The translations under genes were made by a program, and so were the position numbers. Under the pieces are notes generated by a model. It saw only the letters and a list, made by a program, of their open reading frames with translations, ran no database searches and was not told the DNA's origin. Shown here in pieces: positions 11,501-23,875 of a stretch of 64,000 bases of DNA. Position 1 is the stretch's first letter, and each line of letters opens with the position of its first letter. This DNA is from Punica granatum (taxonomy: Eukaryota > Streptophyta > Magnoliopsida > Myrtales > Lythraceae), in NCBI RefSeq assembly GCF_007655135.1, contig NC_045128.1, positions 14,524,230 to 14,588,229 of the forward strand. The letters run 5' to 3'.

Positions 11501-14500
11501 GTCATGTCTTTCCTCTTTCCTTTTGGTGTAAATGCCACTAACTTGTTAGAAGATCACAAATATGATCATCGTAGAATATACTATAATAAAAATCTTGAAC
11601 TTCTTGCAGAAACCTGGAGGAATCATTGCCCTTTTAGATGAAGCCTGGTTCGTATCTTAATCCTGAACTACCTGTTATTTCTACCTAAACAAGTATTTGT
11701 TTTGCTGTATTTTGGATACCCTAATATCCATTTAACACTTAACTCTTAAATGGACATCTTCAATGATGAGGATTAGCTTACAGTGCACGTTCTTCATTTT
11801 TGTTTTAGCAATGGAAAATACCCCTTATGAAAAAACAAATATTCCATAGTTGATATGAAACCTATCCTGGATTGTAGATATTGTGAATTTCATGTCAAGC
11901 AACTTAAAATTCAATTTTGATGGAAAATTATATTAAGACTATACTTAACCATAATAATATTTGCAGTAACAACTGATTATCGTTTTAGGCAACTTAATAG
12001 TGGAAACTCAAGTTTGGTAGGAAACTACATCTCGCATCTACTATATATGTATTTTCTTACCCTAATGTGAACAGTCTATGTGAAGAAGATACTGAATACA
12101 TTATGACCACGAGAGAAATCTTGATGATGTGATGGAGTAAGAATTCTCGATGATGTGGCAGCATGAGATATTGATGAAGAGCTAGCTATAATATAGTTAT
12201 TGGTGATTGATGCAGATATAGATTGGTTATTAGGAACTTCCAACTTAAAAAAAAAAAAGGACATGCATCTTTAAGACTGTCTAGATGAAGTGAAGTTCAG
12301 AAAAATAATAAAGATATATCATATGAATGTAGAATAATCAGAAGATTTGTTGTAAGTGATGCAATTTCCTAGTTTACTAGCATAACTTCCATCTTATATT
12401 GGTATTATAAATTTTTGCATGTCCATTCTTGATTTTGTGAACAAGAAAACAATTGTCTAATTGCGGGCAGTTACATATTATTTGATTCCTTTATTGATTC
12501 AGTTTCATTTGTTCACAGCATGTTTCCCAAGTCGACACATGAGACATTTGCCCAGAAGCTGTACCAAACCTTTAAGAACAATAAACGCTTCATCAAACCT
12601 AAGCTTTCTCGTACAAGTTTCACTCTATCTCATTATGCTGGAGAGGTAATGTATTTCCTGATTGGATTACTTGTATCACTTGACACCAAATTATGAGTAA
12701 CTTTAGGAATCTTTCACTTTTTTTAGGTCACATATCTGGCTGATTTGTTCCTTGACAAAAACAAAGATTATGTCGTGGCCGAACATCAAGATCTATTGAC
12801 AGCCTCCACATGTTCCTTTGTGGCTGGGCTTTTTCCTCCATCTCCTGAGGAATCATCGAAGTCATCCAAATTTTCATCTATTGGGTCGCGGTTTAAGGTG
12901 TGCTTGGCTAAACTATCAGTACAACCAAATTCAACAAACTCAACCAGCTCAGTAAAAATTTGAGTTGGATTATATGACCATGATTTTACTTCACACAAAT
13001 ATGAATGTTAAAATGAAGGAACTATTCCTTCACACCTGGGAGTTCTCATTTGGAGATTATACATGGGAAGACAATGGTCTGAGCTGTGTCTTAACTCTGT
13101 GATGAAGATGTCAAATGGTTTTTCTCATAATTCATTTTGTACATTTGATTGATTTAGGCGCTGAAGGTACAGGAGAAGTGTTATATGCTTGTATAGGCTC
13201 ATGTTGACTGAGTATTTATTTATTTATTATTAATTACATTATCTACTGCCTGGTCCATCTTATTTGCTGAGTTTTCATCTCTGTTTAGCTCCCGAGAAAC
13301 TGAAACTCAGAATCATATATCTAAATAAAATATTTGGACATTCCTTTTCTGTTCTTTTTTTATTATTTTCTTTTTATGGTCAAATGTGTGGATTTTGATG
13401 TGGTAGTTTCTCAGCCATGTTCTCACACTTTTTCAGTTTGTACAAGTTTGATTCACTATAACGAACAATCCAGCAAGTTAAAATTTTTTCCTTTCTAGTA
13501 AAGAAGTTGAAAGGTAAGGGTACTATAGTAAGGTGGCAAAGGAAAGTAGCTTCAGATCTAGTTTTTCTTGGGCGTGGAACATGAATTGCATTCTTTGTCA
13601 AGTTGCAGTAACTGGTCATTATTTTTTCAGGAGATGCTCCAGAATGAATAACCTGACCGGACATCATTAAAGTTTTCTTTACTGCTGAATATATCTGATC
13701 TTTGCGAACAATTCTATACTGCTTTTATGAAGTGCTGTTGCTTGTCTTGAGAATGACAGTCAACTTGAGATGCTCCTACATTTTGGCTGTAGAAAGTCAG
13801 CTAAATTACATTCTCTCTGAAAAATGCAGTTGCAACTTCAATCTTTAATGGAGACCTTAAGTTCAACAGAACCTCACTATATCAGATGCGTCAAGCCAAA
13901 CAATGTCCTCAAACCTGCTATTTTTGAGAATTTGAACATCATCCAACAGCTCCGATGTGGTGTGAGTACACCTGACCTCCTCTGTTGTCTGCGCTCACTA
14001 ATATGTAAAACTGATTTTAACTTAATATAACTTTATGTTGTCCTTCTTTTCCAATTGTAGGGTGTCCTCGAGGCTATCAGGATTAGCTGTGCTGGATATC
14101 CAACTAGACGAACATTTTATGAGTTTCTTCTACGCTTTGGTGTGCTTGCTCCAGAGGTTTTGGATGGAAAGTAAGTCTTTGGTTCTTACTTTCTTTATGT
14201 GTCAAACAGTAGGTTGTGACCTTTAGTTTGTTATATGTGTTGCCCACACTGTAAAAGGGGGATTCAAAAACTAAGTATTCTTCTTTCTCAATATTATTAT
14301 TACAATGTCCTATTTTTATGAGTGATTGTTATTTCTTTCTCAGCTGTGATGACAAAGTTGCATGCCAGAAAATTTTGGACAAAATGGGACTGAAAGGTTA
14401 CCAGGTAATTCAGATATAGTCCTGAAACTTGTTCCTCACCATAATGAAAACCCCTCGCATGTTTGGAGTGTATTAGCACTAGTTCAAAGCCTTTATGGGT

Positions 14501-17500
14501 TTATATGATGATGTCCCATAGTTTCATGCAGTAACAGTTGATGAAAATAAAAGGATGAATTTGAAGAGGTATCTGGAATTAAGAGCTTGGTATTTCTTGG
14601 TCTTTAACCCTTTGACAGCCACGCTGTTCATGCTCCAGAAAGTATAGACAGGGGATTGCTTAAATTTATTAAAACACATTAGTATTACCTCTCTGTTGAA
14701 TTTGCTATCAGACCTACGAATGCATATATTAATATACCTCTCATTGGATGTGAGCTGAAACCTTGCTAAAAGACCTGAATTGTTGACTGTTTCTCAAGTC
14801 ATATAGAAGCAAATCGACATATAATGAGTATCTTTATCTCTACAAGTTTTCAAGGCGTATGGAAAAGTCAGACACTTTTCTGATTATAGCATTGCAGAGT
14901 TGACAGCAATTGGGGCTTCAGCACTTAGCAAATCAATGTTAGGATGGGCCTTGGATTGGCTAATTGATACTTCCTTTGATTGAACAACTTATGTTCAGCA
15001 ATGGAAAGATATGCTTGTCCCAGGACTATCAGAACACATCCTTATTCTATGTCTGGTTACTGTGCAATAATTTATTGTCCATACGAAATGGTTTTTCTCA
15101 GTCATTGACAGTAACATATAGTAGTCTTTTAACTTGAAATTGAGAAAGTCATGAATCTAAACATTATTTTCTTTTTCTTTCTGATGGTTGTGTTTTCTTC
15201 TTTTATTCGAATTTACATCTTCTTAGTGTGCATCATTTTGGTGTATCCCATGGTTTATTGGTGGTAGGGCTTTCAATATCATAATGTGGCTCTTAAAAAC
15301 TGCAGATGGGGAAGACAAAAGTTTTCCTACGGGCTGGTCAGATGGCTGAGCTGGATGCTAGAAGAGCAGAAGTGCTTGGCAATGCAGCTAAGATAATTCA
15401 GAGGCAAACCCGTACTTATATTGCTCGGAGGGAGTTCATTGCCATGCGCAAGGCTGCTATTAAGTTGCAAACTCGTTGGAGAGGTATGCTATCACTTGCT
15501 AATCATACTAATTTGAAATTATGTTTGTCGGTGGATAGGAGTAGGTTCGCCGTCGTATGAGGCATTTTAATGGAAATAGCTTTGCCTACATGAGGTGAAA
15601 ATGATATTATCTAACAGAAATCATCACCATTATGATGTATTCTGTAGATCTTTTCCTCGTGGTTTTGATAACAAATTTTAAGTGGGTGACTTTTTTAGAA
15701 GATTGATCTTATAAGAAAGTGCAGCAACAATGTATATGAAGCATGAGATGAAAGTTCTCTTCATGTGCAAGCCGGCTTGACATACACAGAAAGAACTTGA
15801 AAGAGCACCAGAGACAAAAATTAGTTGAGGAAAATGGTTTACCAGGTCTTGGAGTGTGAATATATGTTTTTGATTCGTCTAACGAGTTTAAGTCTGCGGA
15901 TAAGCGCACAAAAAGGATGTATGTCAAGCATGTGAATACAAATATTGGAGGCACTTGATAGGAAATGCGTGTCTACATTTTGCATATTGATTCTCATGAC
16001 TAACTTTCTTTTATAGATGATTGTTTTCTTATAGATATTCTGATCGTCTCAATGATAAATAGGTAAATTGGCACGCATACTATTTGAGCAAATGCGACGT
16101 GAAGCAGCTGCTGTAAACATTCAGAAGAATTTCCGCAGATACGTTTCCAGGACATCATACTTGTCTACAAAGTCCTCTGCAGTCACACTGCAGACAGGGT
16201 TAAGGGCCATGGTCTCTCACAAGGAATTCAGATTCAGAAAGCAGACTAAGGCTGCAATCTGCATTCAGGTCAGTAGGAGAAAAATGTGGACCTGAACTTC
16301 TTCAGCAGGAAACTAGAGGACTTATTGATATACCTGAAGAGGTTAATATCTTGATGATTTAACTCACTGGTGGTTGGTTATAACTGGGGTGTCTTCTGTA
16401 CTTTGTAGGCCCACTTCCGCTGCCACAGAGAATATTCATATTACCAACATCTTCAGAAGGCTGCGCTTATTACTCAGTGTGGTTGGAGGCGTAGAGTTGC
16501 TCGCAGAGAGCTTAGAAAACTGAAAATGGTCTGTCAGCTTTCCAACTGCAATTGTCTTGTTGCTAATGTTTGAAAATATTTTCCTTAAGTTGTAAACAAC
16601 CTGTAACTTATAATCAAATCCATCTAGGCTGCAAGGGAGACAGGGGCCCTTAAAGAAGCTAAGGACAAATTAGAGAAGCGTGTCGAAGAACTTTCTTGGC
16701 GTTTGCAGTTCGAGAAGAGATTGAGGGTAATAACTCTAAACCTTGTAGAAAAATTACTATTTATCAGATGATTGCTTTCTCAAAGATATTCTAACTGTCT
16801 CAATGGGGCACTAGCTGGAGGATATTTTCTGATCTTTATCTGTTTTCGGACCACAGACTGATTTGGAAGAGGAGAAGGCACAGGAAGCTGCTAAGTTCCA
16901 GGATGCTTTGCTTGCATTGCAGAAGCAATTGGAGGAAGCAAATGCAAACATAGTTAAAGAAAGAGAAGCAGCTCGAAAAGCTATCGAAGAAGCACCCCCA
17001 GTCATAAAGGAGACTCCAGTAATGGTGGAAGACACGGAGAAGATTAACATGCTAACGGCAGAAGTTGAGAGCTTGAAGGTATTTACTAATTCTTTGCTCC
17101 TGAGGATATTGCCTTGTGGTGTTAGAGCTTTTGCCGTGACCTGATTGGCATGATTGAAATGATGCATACCTGATCTATGGTAGCTAAAACACTAGAGGAT
17201 GTCAACACATGGAATTCCTTGGAGCAAAATTGAGTTGAGTTAATTTTCTGTTTATGTTTTCAAGAGAACAATGTTCAAAGGCATTGTGGTGGTATTTCTT
17301 CAAATTCTAAGGTTACGATATCTTATAGTCATTACCCAACTTCATAGTGATCACAGGGCATAATTTTGTGAGTACAAGTTGATATGGTAGTCATTTCAAC
17401 TTTAGAGAACTTAGTGACGGTATCCCATCTTATGTTTAGCTTACCTTAACAGCAAGAACAGAGGGTCACCGTTTCTCATAGGAAAAGACTTCACAAAATA

Positions 17501-20500
17501 AGGATGGTGGTTTATACATGAATATATATGTCAGCATTGTAGATTAGATGATTACAACATACACACACATACACAAATACAGACGCACACAGTAAAATCG
17601 CGGCTGCAGGACTTACTCTGAAATACTTGTGGCCTTATAGGCTCAGCTGGAAAAAGAGAGACAAACCATGGAAGATGAAAGGAAAGCTCGAGCAGATGCT
17701 GAAGTCAGGAATTCAGAGCTTGCTAAAAAGTTGGAGGATTCAGATCGAAAGTTAGATCAGCTACAGGATTCAGTGCAGAGGTCCGTAAGCTATCAGTGGA
17801 ACTTTGTTCCAAGCTACCTCATGTCTTCTATCCAGTCTGCCTTCATGCATTGGGGGTTTTACATATTTTCTCCAAACCATTAGTAAGTCCGACGAACCTT
17901 GCATTCAAGACTAGAGATTAATAATATTCTTCAATTTTTTTATTCAGGCTAGAAGAAAAACTATCAAATACAGAATCAGAAAATCAAGTGCTCCGGCAGC
18001 AAGCATTGACTATGTCACCCACAGGGAAACCCATATCAGGACGACCTAAGGCCGTTTTTCTTCAGGTTCGGAAGGATCTTGATGTGAAAAAAATTGAACA
18101 TTTCAGTTCTCAAATCTATTCTCATTGAACTTTTCCTTTTTTTTTTTCCTTTCTTTCAAAAAAAAGTCGCCGAAGACACCAGAGAATGGAAATGTCATAA
18201 ATGGAGAAACAAAGGTTGCACCAGTAAGTCAAAACTATGCCAGTCTGGAATATCTACTTCTAGAAGATACTCGGGATGCTAGAATAATTATCATATTCTT
18301 AATATATATTATTTGAATATTACAGGATACTATTTTGGCTACGCCAATTCCCCGCGAACCTGAGTCGGAAGAAAAACCACAGAAATCACTCAATGAAAAG
18401 CAGCAGGTAAGAGGACAGTTAGTGCCTAATGTTTTATTTCTTGATCTAAGTTGATTATTGGAATTCCAAATGTTCTACTGAAATATTTCTCTAAATCATT
18501 CTTTGAATCTCTGGTGGTTTATCCAGGAGAATCAAGAACTGTTGATAAAATGTGTATCCCAAAACTTGGGCTTCTCTGGGGGCAAACCAGTTGCTGCCTC
18601 TGTCATATACAAGTCCCTGCTTCATTGGAGGTCATTTGAAGTTGAAAGGACAAGTATTTTTGACCGGATCATCCAAACCATTGCTGTGGCAATAGAAGTA
18701 AGTCAAAGTGGGATCCCAGATTGTCAACTTAGTGGCTTACCGCAGCTTCTTTTAATCATATAGAAGCCTTTCCATGTAAAATAGCTGTTATTTACTAATG
18801 CTATTTGCTGCTTTATTGCTGAAGGTTCCTGATAATAATGAAGTACTGGCCTATTGGTTATCTAATGCATCTACTTTGTTGTCGCTACTCCAACACACAC
18901 TCAAAGCGACAGGAGCAGCTAGCCTGACTCCTCAACGGCGGAGAACTTCATCTGCATCTCTTTTTGGAAGAATGTCACAAGTATGAACTGAAAGCAAAAC
19001 CTTATAGAAAGACTGTTACTCTTTGCTCTTTTAGGCATAATGTTCGCAACTCTGGAGTTAATGCATTTAATGGTCGACCCATGTTTCTCAGTGGATTATT
19101 AAACATAATTTGAGAAATCACTAAAATGTAAGTTAATAAGTTTCACAAAAAAGCTGATTGTTTCAGGGAAAACATAGGTCAGTTTACTCAAGAATATTGC
19201 TAGTTCAATGGGTTAACTTGCAATGGCAAAAAAAAAGGGGTTAAATTGCATACCCAAATCTGTGAAGAAACATGTGCTCCAGGGTGATCTGTTTGGCCAG
19301 GCCAATTTGTTTATTAGAAAAGTACATAGAAGTACCTTATATACTTGACCCCTAATCAGATCTTTTCCTTCATGCTGACTTATTACTTGTCTTCGTTATT
19401 AACTGGCAGGGTCTACGGGCATCTCCCCAAAGTCCGGGGCTTTCATTCCTCAACAACCGTGGCTTCCGCAGACTAGATGACTTGAGGCAAGTCGAGGCCA
19501 AGTATCCAGCACTGTTGTTTAAGCAGCAGCTTACTGCTTTCCTTGAAAAAATGTACGGCATGATTAGAGACAACCTAAAGAAGGAGATCTCTCCATTGCT
19601 TGGATTATGCATTCAGGTAGTTCCCAACTTGATTATTCAGGGTAATTATAGAAAGCAAAAGTGCCTGAAGGATTAAGCCACCTTTGGGAATATATTTCCC
19701 AGGAATCCAGCCATATAAGGCTCATTTGATAGCTCACATCATGAAGGTGTAAAAACAAAAGGAATCTGTGTCTCTCCGCATTTTGCGTTGACGGGGAACT
19801 AAATAGTGAGCAACCCTGAGCAAAGTCTGGGCCTTTTCATGAAGTTGGTGGCCACACAACATTACAGGGTTTATGCAGTTGAACATGAGGTGTTGGCACA
19901 ATTCCTAATCCGCTTCTTTAACCTCTTGACCAAACTTTGGAAATGAAAGAAGAAAATAACTAGTACATGTACTGTTGGGTTTTCTTTGTGCTTGAAAGTA
20001 TACATCAGAATTGCAATCCACAGTTCACTTAGTATTATTTGCCTACAATCAGGACCCCAGTGTCATAATTATGGCAACAGGAAACTCGTGCATTTGCCTA
20101 ACAAATAATAGGAACTGTGATATACATTAATGTGAAAGGGGTCTGAGGCATGTTAAAACAGGCTATGGCCATCAAACAAGAGCTCTTTTCACTTTCGCAC
20201 GTCAAATATCCTCTATGTGAATGCAGGTTCCAAGGACATCACGGGCTAGTTTGGTGAAAGGACGGTCCCAGGCTAATGCTGTTGCCCAGCAAGCTTTAAT
20301 TGCTCACTGGCAAAGCATTGTAAAGAGGCTGAACAACTATCTGACGATAATGAAAACGAACTTTGTAAGTTGGTAATTCTTAAAGAATATTTTGGTTAGG
20401 ATGTTTGTGCATTAACAGCATCCACCTTACTGTTTCTGTTGTTTCAGGTACCTCCATTCCTGGTACGTAAAGTGTTCACCCAAATATTTTCATTCATAAA

Positions 20501-21982
20501 CGTTCAGCTGTTTAATAGGTAAGTGGCCATTCTGTCTGAGTGTGTCTCAGTTATGTGTGATGTATGTGTGGATCTTTGACATTATCTTGAATTTAACATC
20601 TGCAGTCTTCTCTTGCGACGAGAATGCTGCTCATTTAGCAACGGGGAGTATGTGAAATCTGGTTTGTCTGAACTTGAACAGTGGTGTGTCGAAACGACTG
20701 AAGAAGTGAGCTGTGCTTTTTCTTGCTTCTCTCCCTTGAGTGCTCATTCTTTTTCTTCGTTTTTCTCATCTTTGCCTGTTCTATTCTGTGCACAGTATGT
20801 AGGCTCTGCTTGGGATGAGTTGAAGCATATCAGGCAGGCTGTCGGATTCCTGGTAAAACAAGTTCTGCATTCTTTTTTAATACCTTTTGTTGTTGTTGTT
20901 GTTGTTGTTGTTTTTTCTTTTTCTTATGCTGGTTCCTGACCACTGCGACCATTGTGTTTCTCTGCTGATTAGGTCTTGCACCAGAAACCCAAAAAGACCT
21001 TGAATGAAATCACAAAGGAACTTTGCCCAGTGAGTATTTGTTGGTTCTAAATCAAATCATCACGTATGATTGACATTGATCTCAAAATTCAGAAATTTAT
21101 ACTGCTGTTGCTGCCTTTGGACAGACGCTCAGCATACAACAGTTGTATAGAATCAGCACAATGTACTGGGACGACAAGTATGGAACCCACAGTGTTTCTT
21201 CAGAAGTAAGCAAGCTATCTCAATCGTCTGCCACAGGTGTACCTCATTAAAGAACGAAAATGCGGAGACCTTAATGTCCATTTGCAAGATAAACTTTTGC
21301 CAACTATTAATATCTTAAAAAGTTGAAATATTTTCTCTCAATATGTATATTTTCTTGTCCTGAGTTTAAGGTAAAGTTTGTCTGCACAGGTTATTTCAAC
21401 CATGAAAGTCATGATGACAGAAGACTCAAACAATGCTGTTAGCAGTTCTTTCCTCTTGGATGATGATTCGAGGTATCATTTTGTTTGACAAATTCAATTC
21501 TAAAACCCTTGTTTGTACGGTTCACATATAAATAGAATCATAAAATTTAGACCCGACCAAATAGATGGAACCAGCTGAGTTAGGGGTTCATGGGTTTAAA
21601 GGAATGCAATGGCCCCACGAAATTTATTTCTAACAAATTTAATGTTATGGAAGCCGTGCAATGGCAAGAACCTGCCTGTTGAGTGAGAGAAACAGGCACG
21701 AACTAGCTGGTTCAATGGGCTCAGTTTGCATATCAAGATGAGATGCAGGCTGACCAGGAGTCCGGAAGGCTTTCGGTTGGATCGGCAGATCCAGTCTTTT
21801 TTTGGAAAATATGAAGTTGAGTTTCCATTTATCCCTAACATTCCTCTTGCCTATGCAGCATACCATTTTCTGTGGACGACATATCCAAGTCGATGCAACA
21901 AGTAGATATAACCGACATCGATCCTCCTCTGTTGGTTCGTGAGAACTCTGGGTTCAGCTTCTTGCTGCCACGTTCGGAATAA
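5588..21982 (+). CDS. XI-K: Class XI myosin heavy chain, XI-K-like (39 exons)
   Basis: Processive actin motor that moves organelles and drives cytoplasmic streaming in plants (family role). The joined exons give 1,532 codons, the usual myosin XI length, with no internal stop. Order: N-terminal SH3-like segment beginning [16 protein letters not shown]; motor to about residue 730 with P-loop GESGAGKT (156-163), switch I NNNSSRFGKF (around 213) and switch II DIYGFE (434-439); six IQ motifs (about 737-880) for calmodulin-like light chains; coiled coil (about 885-1065); globular DIL cargo-binding tail (about 1120-1480). The end reads [14 protein letters not shown]. The tail linker (KTPENGN) and [13 protein letters not shown] resemble Arabidopsis XI-K more than other paralogs. 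The start is the ATG that forms the last three bases of exon 1; it is followed by a 2.37-kb intron. No key motor residue is missing, so the gene looks functional. Subclass assignment is by memory of the family, not by a tree. Confidence 0.93.
5591..7963 (+). other. Long first intron directly after the start codon
   Basis: The 2,373-bp intron begins GTAAACTC immediately after ATG and ends TTCTTGCAG before exon 2. If retained, the ATG would open a short frame that stops after about 31 codons. Large first introns near the start codon often enhance expression in plant genes (general knowledge). No other gene is seen in it. Confidence 0.8.
8170..8290 (+). repeat. Decayed tandem copy of exon 2 inside intron 2
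   Basis: Sequence from about 8170 to 8290 repeats exon 2 and its donor region (about 8020-8145) at an offset of 150 bp. Shared blocks include GTTGATGGAGAA, GAAGAAGTCCATAT and the donor GTTTGCATC. The copy keeps an open frame equivalent to [18 protein letters not shown] possible acceptor (TTATTCTTAG at 8152-8161) and donor exist, but the resulting 82-nt exon would shift the frame. It is therefore read as a non-functional partial exon duplication. Confidence 0.8.
20887..20910. repeat. GTT microsatellite in myosin intron
   Basis: About eight GTT repeats in the intron after exon 35. Confidence 0.9.
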
Positions 21983-22468
21983 TGATGCTCAAGATGGGAG
22001 TCCATACGAGCTGTAAAATTCCTGCCTCATTCGTAATCCTTGGGACTCACGACTCTTGTCATGTCCAATTGCACATAAGTTTTTAGATCCTTGTACCGGG
22101 GCTATTTATTTTGGTTAATCGCCCCGGTAGTATTGCTTTCAAATTTGTTTTTTTCACCCCTCGAGTTTCTTCAACAAGAGGGCATTCTTTTGAGATGCCA
22201 TTATCACTATTGGTGTGGTATGGAGCATCTATTGTAAGATTTGGGCAAAGGTGCCCATTTCTGCGAGGCTCATGACGAGCTTTCTTTTTCTTTTATAATT
22301 AATTTGTTTGTTTTTTCTTGGGGGAAAGGGCTGCCTAGGAATAGTTCTTAGTTTTTGGGATCAAAGTAGGGGTTGGTCGATTGATTTTTTTGTATATGAC
22401 AAGCACAAGCAGTTGATGAGATCATATAACCTTTTATCGAAAGTTTTCGGGGGTTTTGTGATTGTAAT

Positions 22469-22501
<33 letters not shown>

Positions 22502-22660
22502 TTTCGACTTTTGAATGATCTTTTCTTTTGCTGGAGTCTGTATATGAAAAAAATTGCAGTTTGTGTTGAGAGATGTTCTTTTCATTTGATGTACACTCTC
22601 CATGGAATTTTGCATACCCAGGATGCCTTACTAAACAGTGTTTTCTAATTGAAATCGCCC
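21983..22660 (+). other. Probable 3' UTR and downstream region of the myosin gene
   Basis: T-rich sequence after the stop codon, with a TC microsatellite at 22476-22502. No canonical AATAAA was identified, so the cleavage site is unknown. The region up to about 22.6 kb has no other coding signal. Confidence 0.45.
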
Positions 22661-23875
22661 TCAATAATCAGAGGGAAATTGTGCCTCTTGCTGTTAACTA
22701 ATCGAAATCGCATGTAATTATGCTACATCAGAAAAAAAAATTTAAATGAGAGCATTGAAAAAAAAAAGAGGAGATTTTCTTTGGAAAATAAAATATTTTT
22801 TTGGAGCAAAGAAAAGGTTTTTCTGTTTTCCTTCCAGTTTGAGAAATGGATGGTCGCATGGTCGGAGGGGGCGATGCCTCCACCGACCACCGTGTCCGAT
22901 CACCCTAACGTTTCCGGAGGAAGGAGCTGATGGCAGTGGGAATAGGGCGGGCATGGTTGGCGGGTGGCTTGCCTTAGGGGCAACTCTTGGCATTGTGGGT
23001 GGTTTGCAAAAATAATTTCTGGAAGTAGAAAAAATTACGACTCATGCCTCTGTATAGTTAGAAACGACTTTTAGGAGGATTTGGCAAAACTGTTCCATTA
23101 GATCGCACAATGCTCGGCTGAGACAAGCAAATAACCGAAATGGCATATGTGACGGCGCGGGGAATATTTGGCTTGGCTTATAATAACTTTTTATCAAGAA
23201 AGAGAGCTTCTGGTCACTTCCTGTTAATAGCAACAGTCCCTTATAATTGGAGGAAGGTCCTAAAGTTTCGATGAAGTGCATAGTCCCTGATCAGGAACAT
23301 TATAGGCAACGGTTTTTGGTTCGATAATTGCCACCAGAAGCCCGCTGATTAATTTAGCACCAGGGGGGAGCTACCTTAAACTCCGGTGCGTCTCCTCAGG
23401 ACAAAGTTGCTGAAGTGATTCAACACAGCGCCTGGAATTGGACGAGCGAGGTGGTTGATATCCACACCACATGAAGGTAGTGATGACATGACAAGGTCAA
23501 GTTGGTAGCTGATGATATGGTTTCAACCGTGCATCGGTCCCCCGACATTGTTTTGCGTCTTGGCTTCTTGCCATAAACAATAGATTATATATATACACTG
23601 GATAGAGTAGCCAAATGGGATTTGAATTGGAATGGGCAGTGAGGAAGGTATGAGAAAATGAATCATCTTAAGGGGAACTCAGCATATAATTCTTGCTCAA
23701 GCTTTGGTATTCATAGACAAAAACCACGAGGAAGAGCGTGAATGTCATCCAAAATTCAAAATTCGATTTTCCTACAACATTTACACCAATCACCAACGAT
23801 CTACCGGATAATAATGAATCAAGAAATTCCATCGACAATTGAGTCGGACTCATTGACCGTAGAGTACATCTTCTC
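22661..23875. other. Intergenic spacer between convergent genes
   Basis: The myosin (+) and ankyrin (-) genes converge on this spacer. It holds A-rich tracts near 22735-22800 and a GC-rich block at 22850-22990 whose frames on both strands show no known domain. The right part should contain the 3' UTR of the ankyrin gene. No gene is supported. Confidence 0.5.

Larger units (their letters stand above)
5588..21982 (+). other. Exon map of the myosin XI gene
   Basis: Coding exons read from splice sites and frame: 5588-5590, 7964-8092, 8578-8721, 8824-8969, 9048-9204, 9316-9374, 9747-9906, 10014-10163, 10250-10386, 10465-10611, 11047-11148, 11224-11281, 11375-11476, 11610-11647, 12519-12645, 12727-12897, 13830-13961, 14061-14170, 14344-14404, 15306-15483, 16063-16268, 16409-16528, 16628-16726, 16857-17078, 17641-17780, 17948-18065, 18167-18223, 18326-18406, 18527-18697, 18825-18980, 19410-19616, 20227-20364, 20448-20518, 20606-20705, 20796-20852, 20973-21029, 21125-21205, 21390-21472, 21859-21982. 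All introns are GT-AG. Total 4,599 nt including the stop TAA at 21980-21982. The least certain junction is the acceptor of exon 27, which sits in an A-run. Confidence 0.88.
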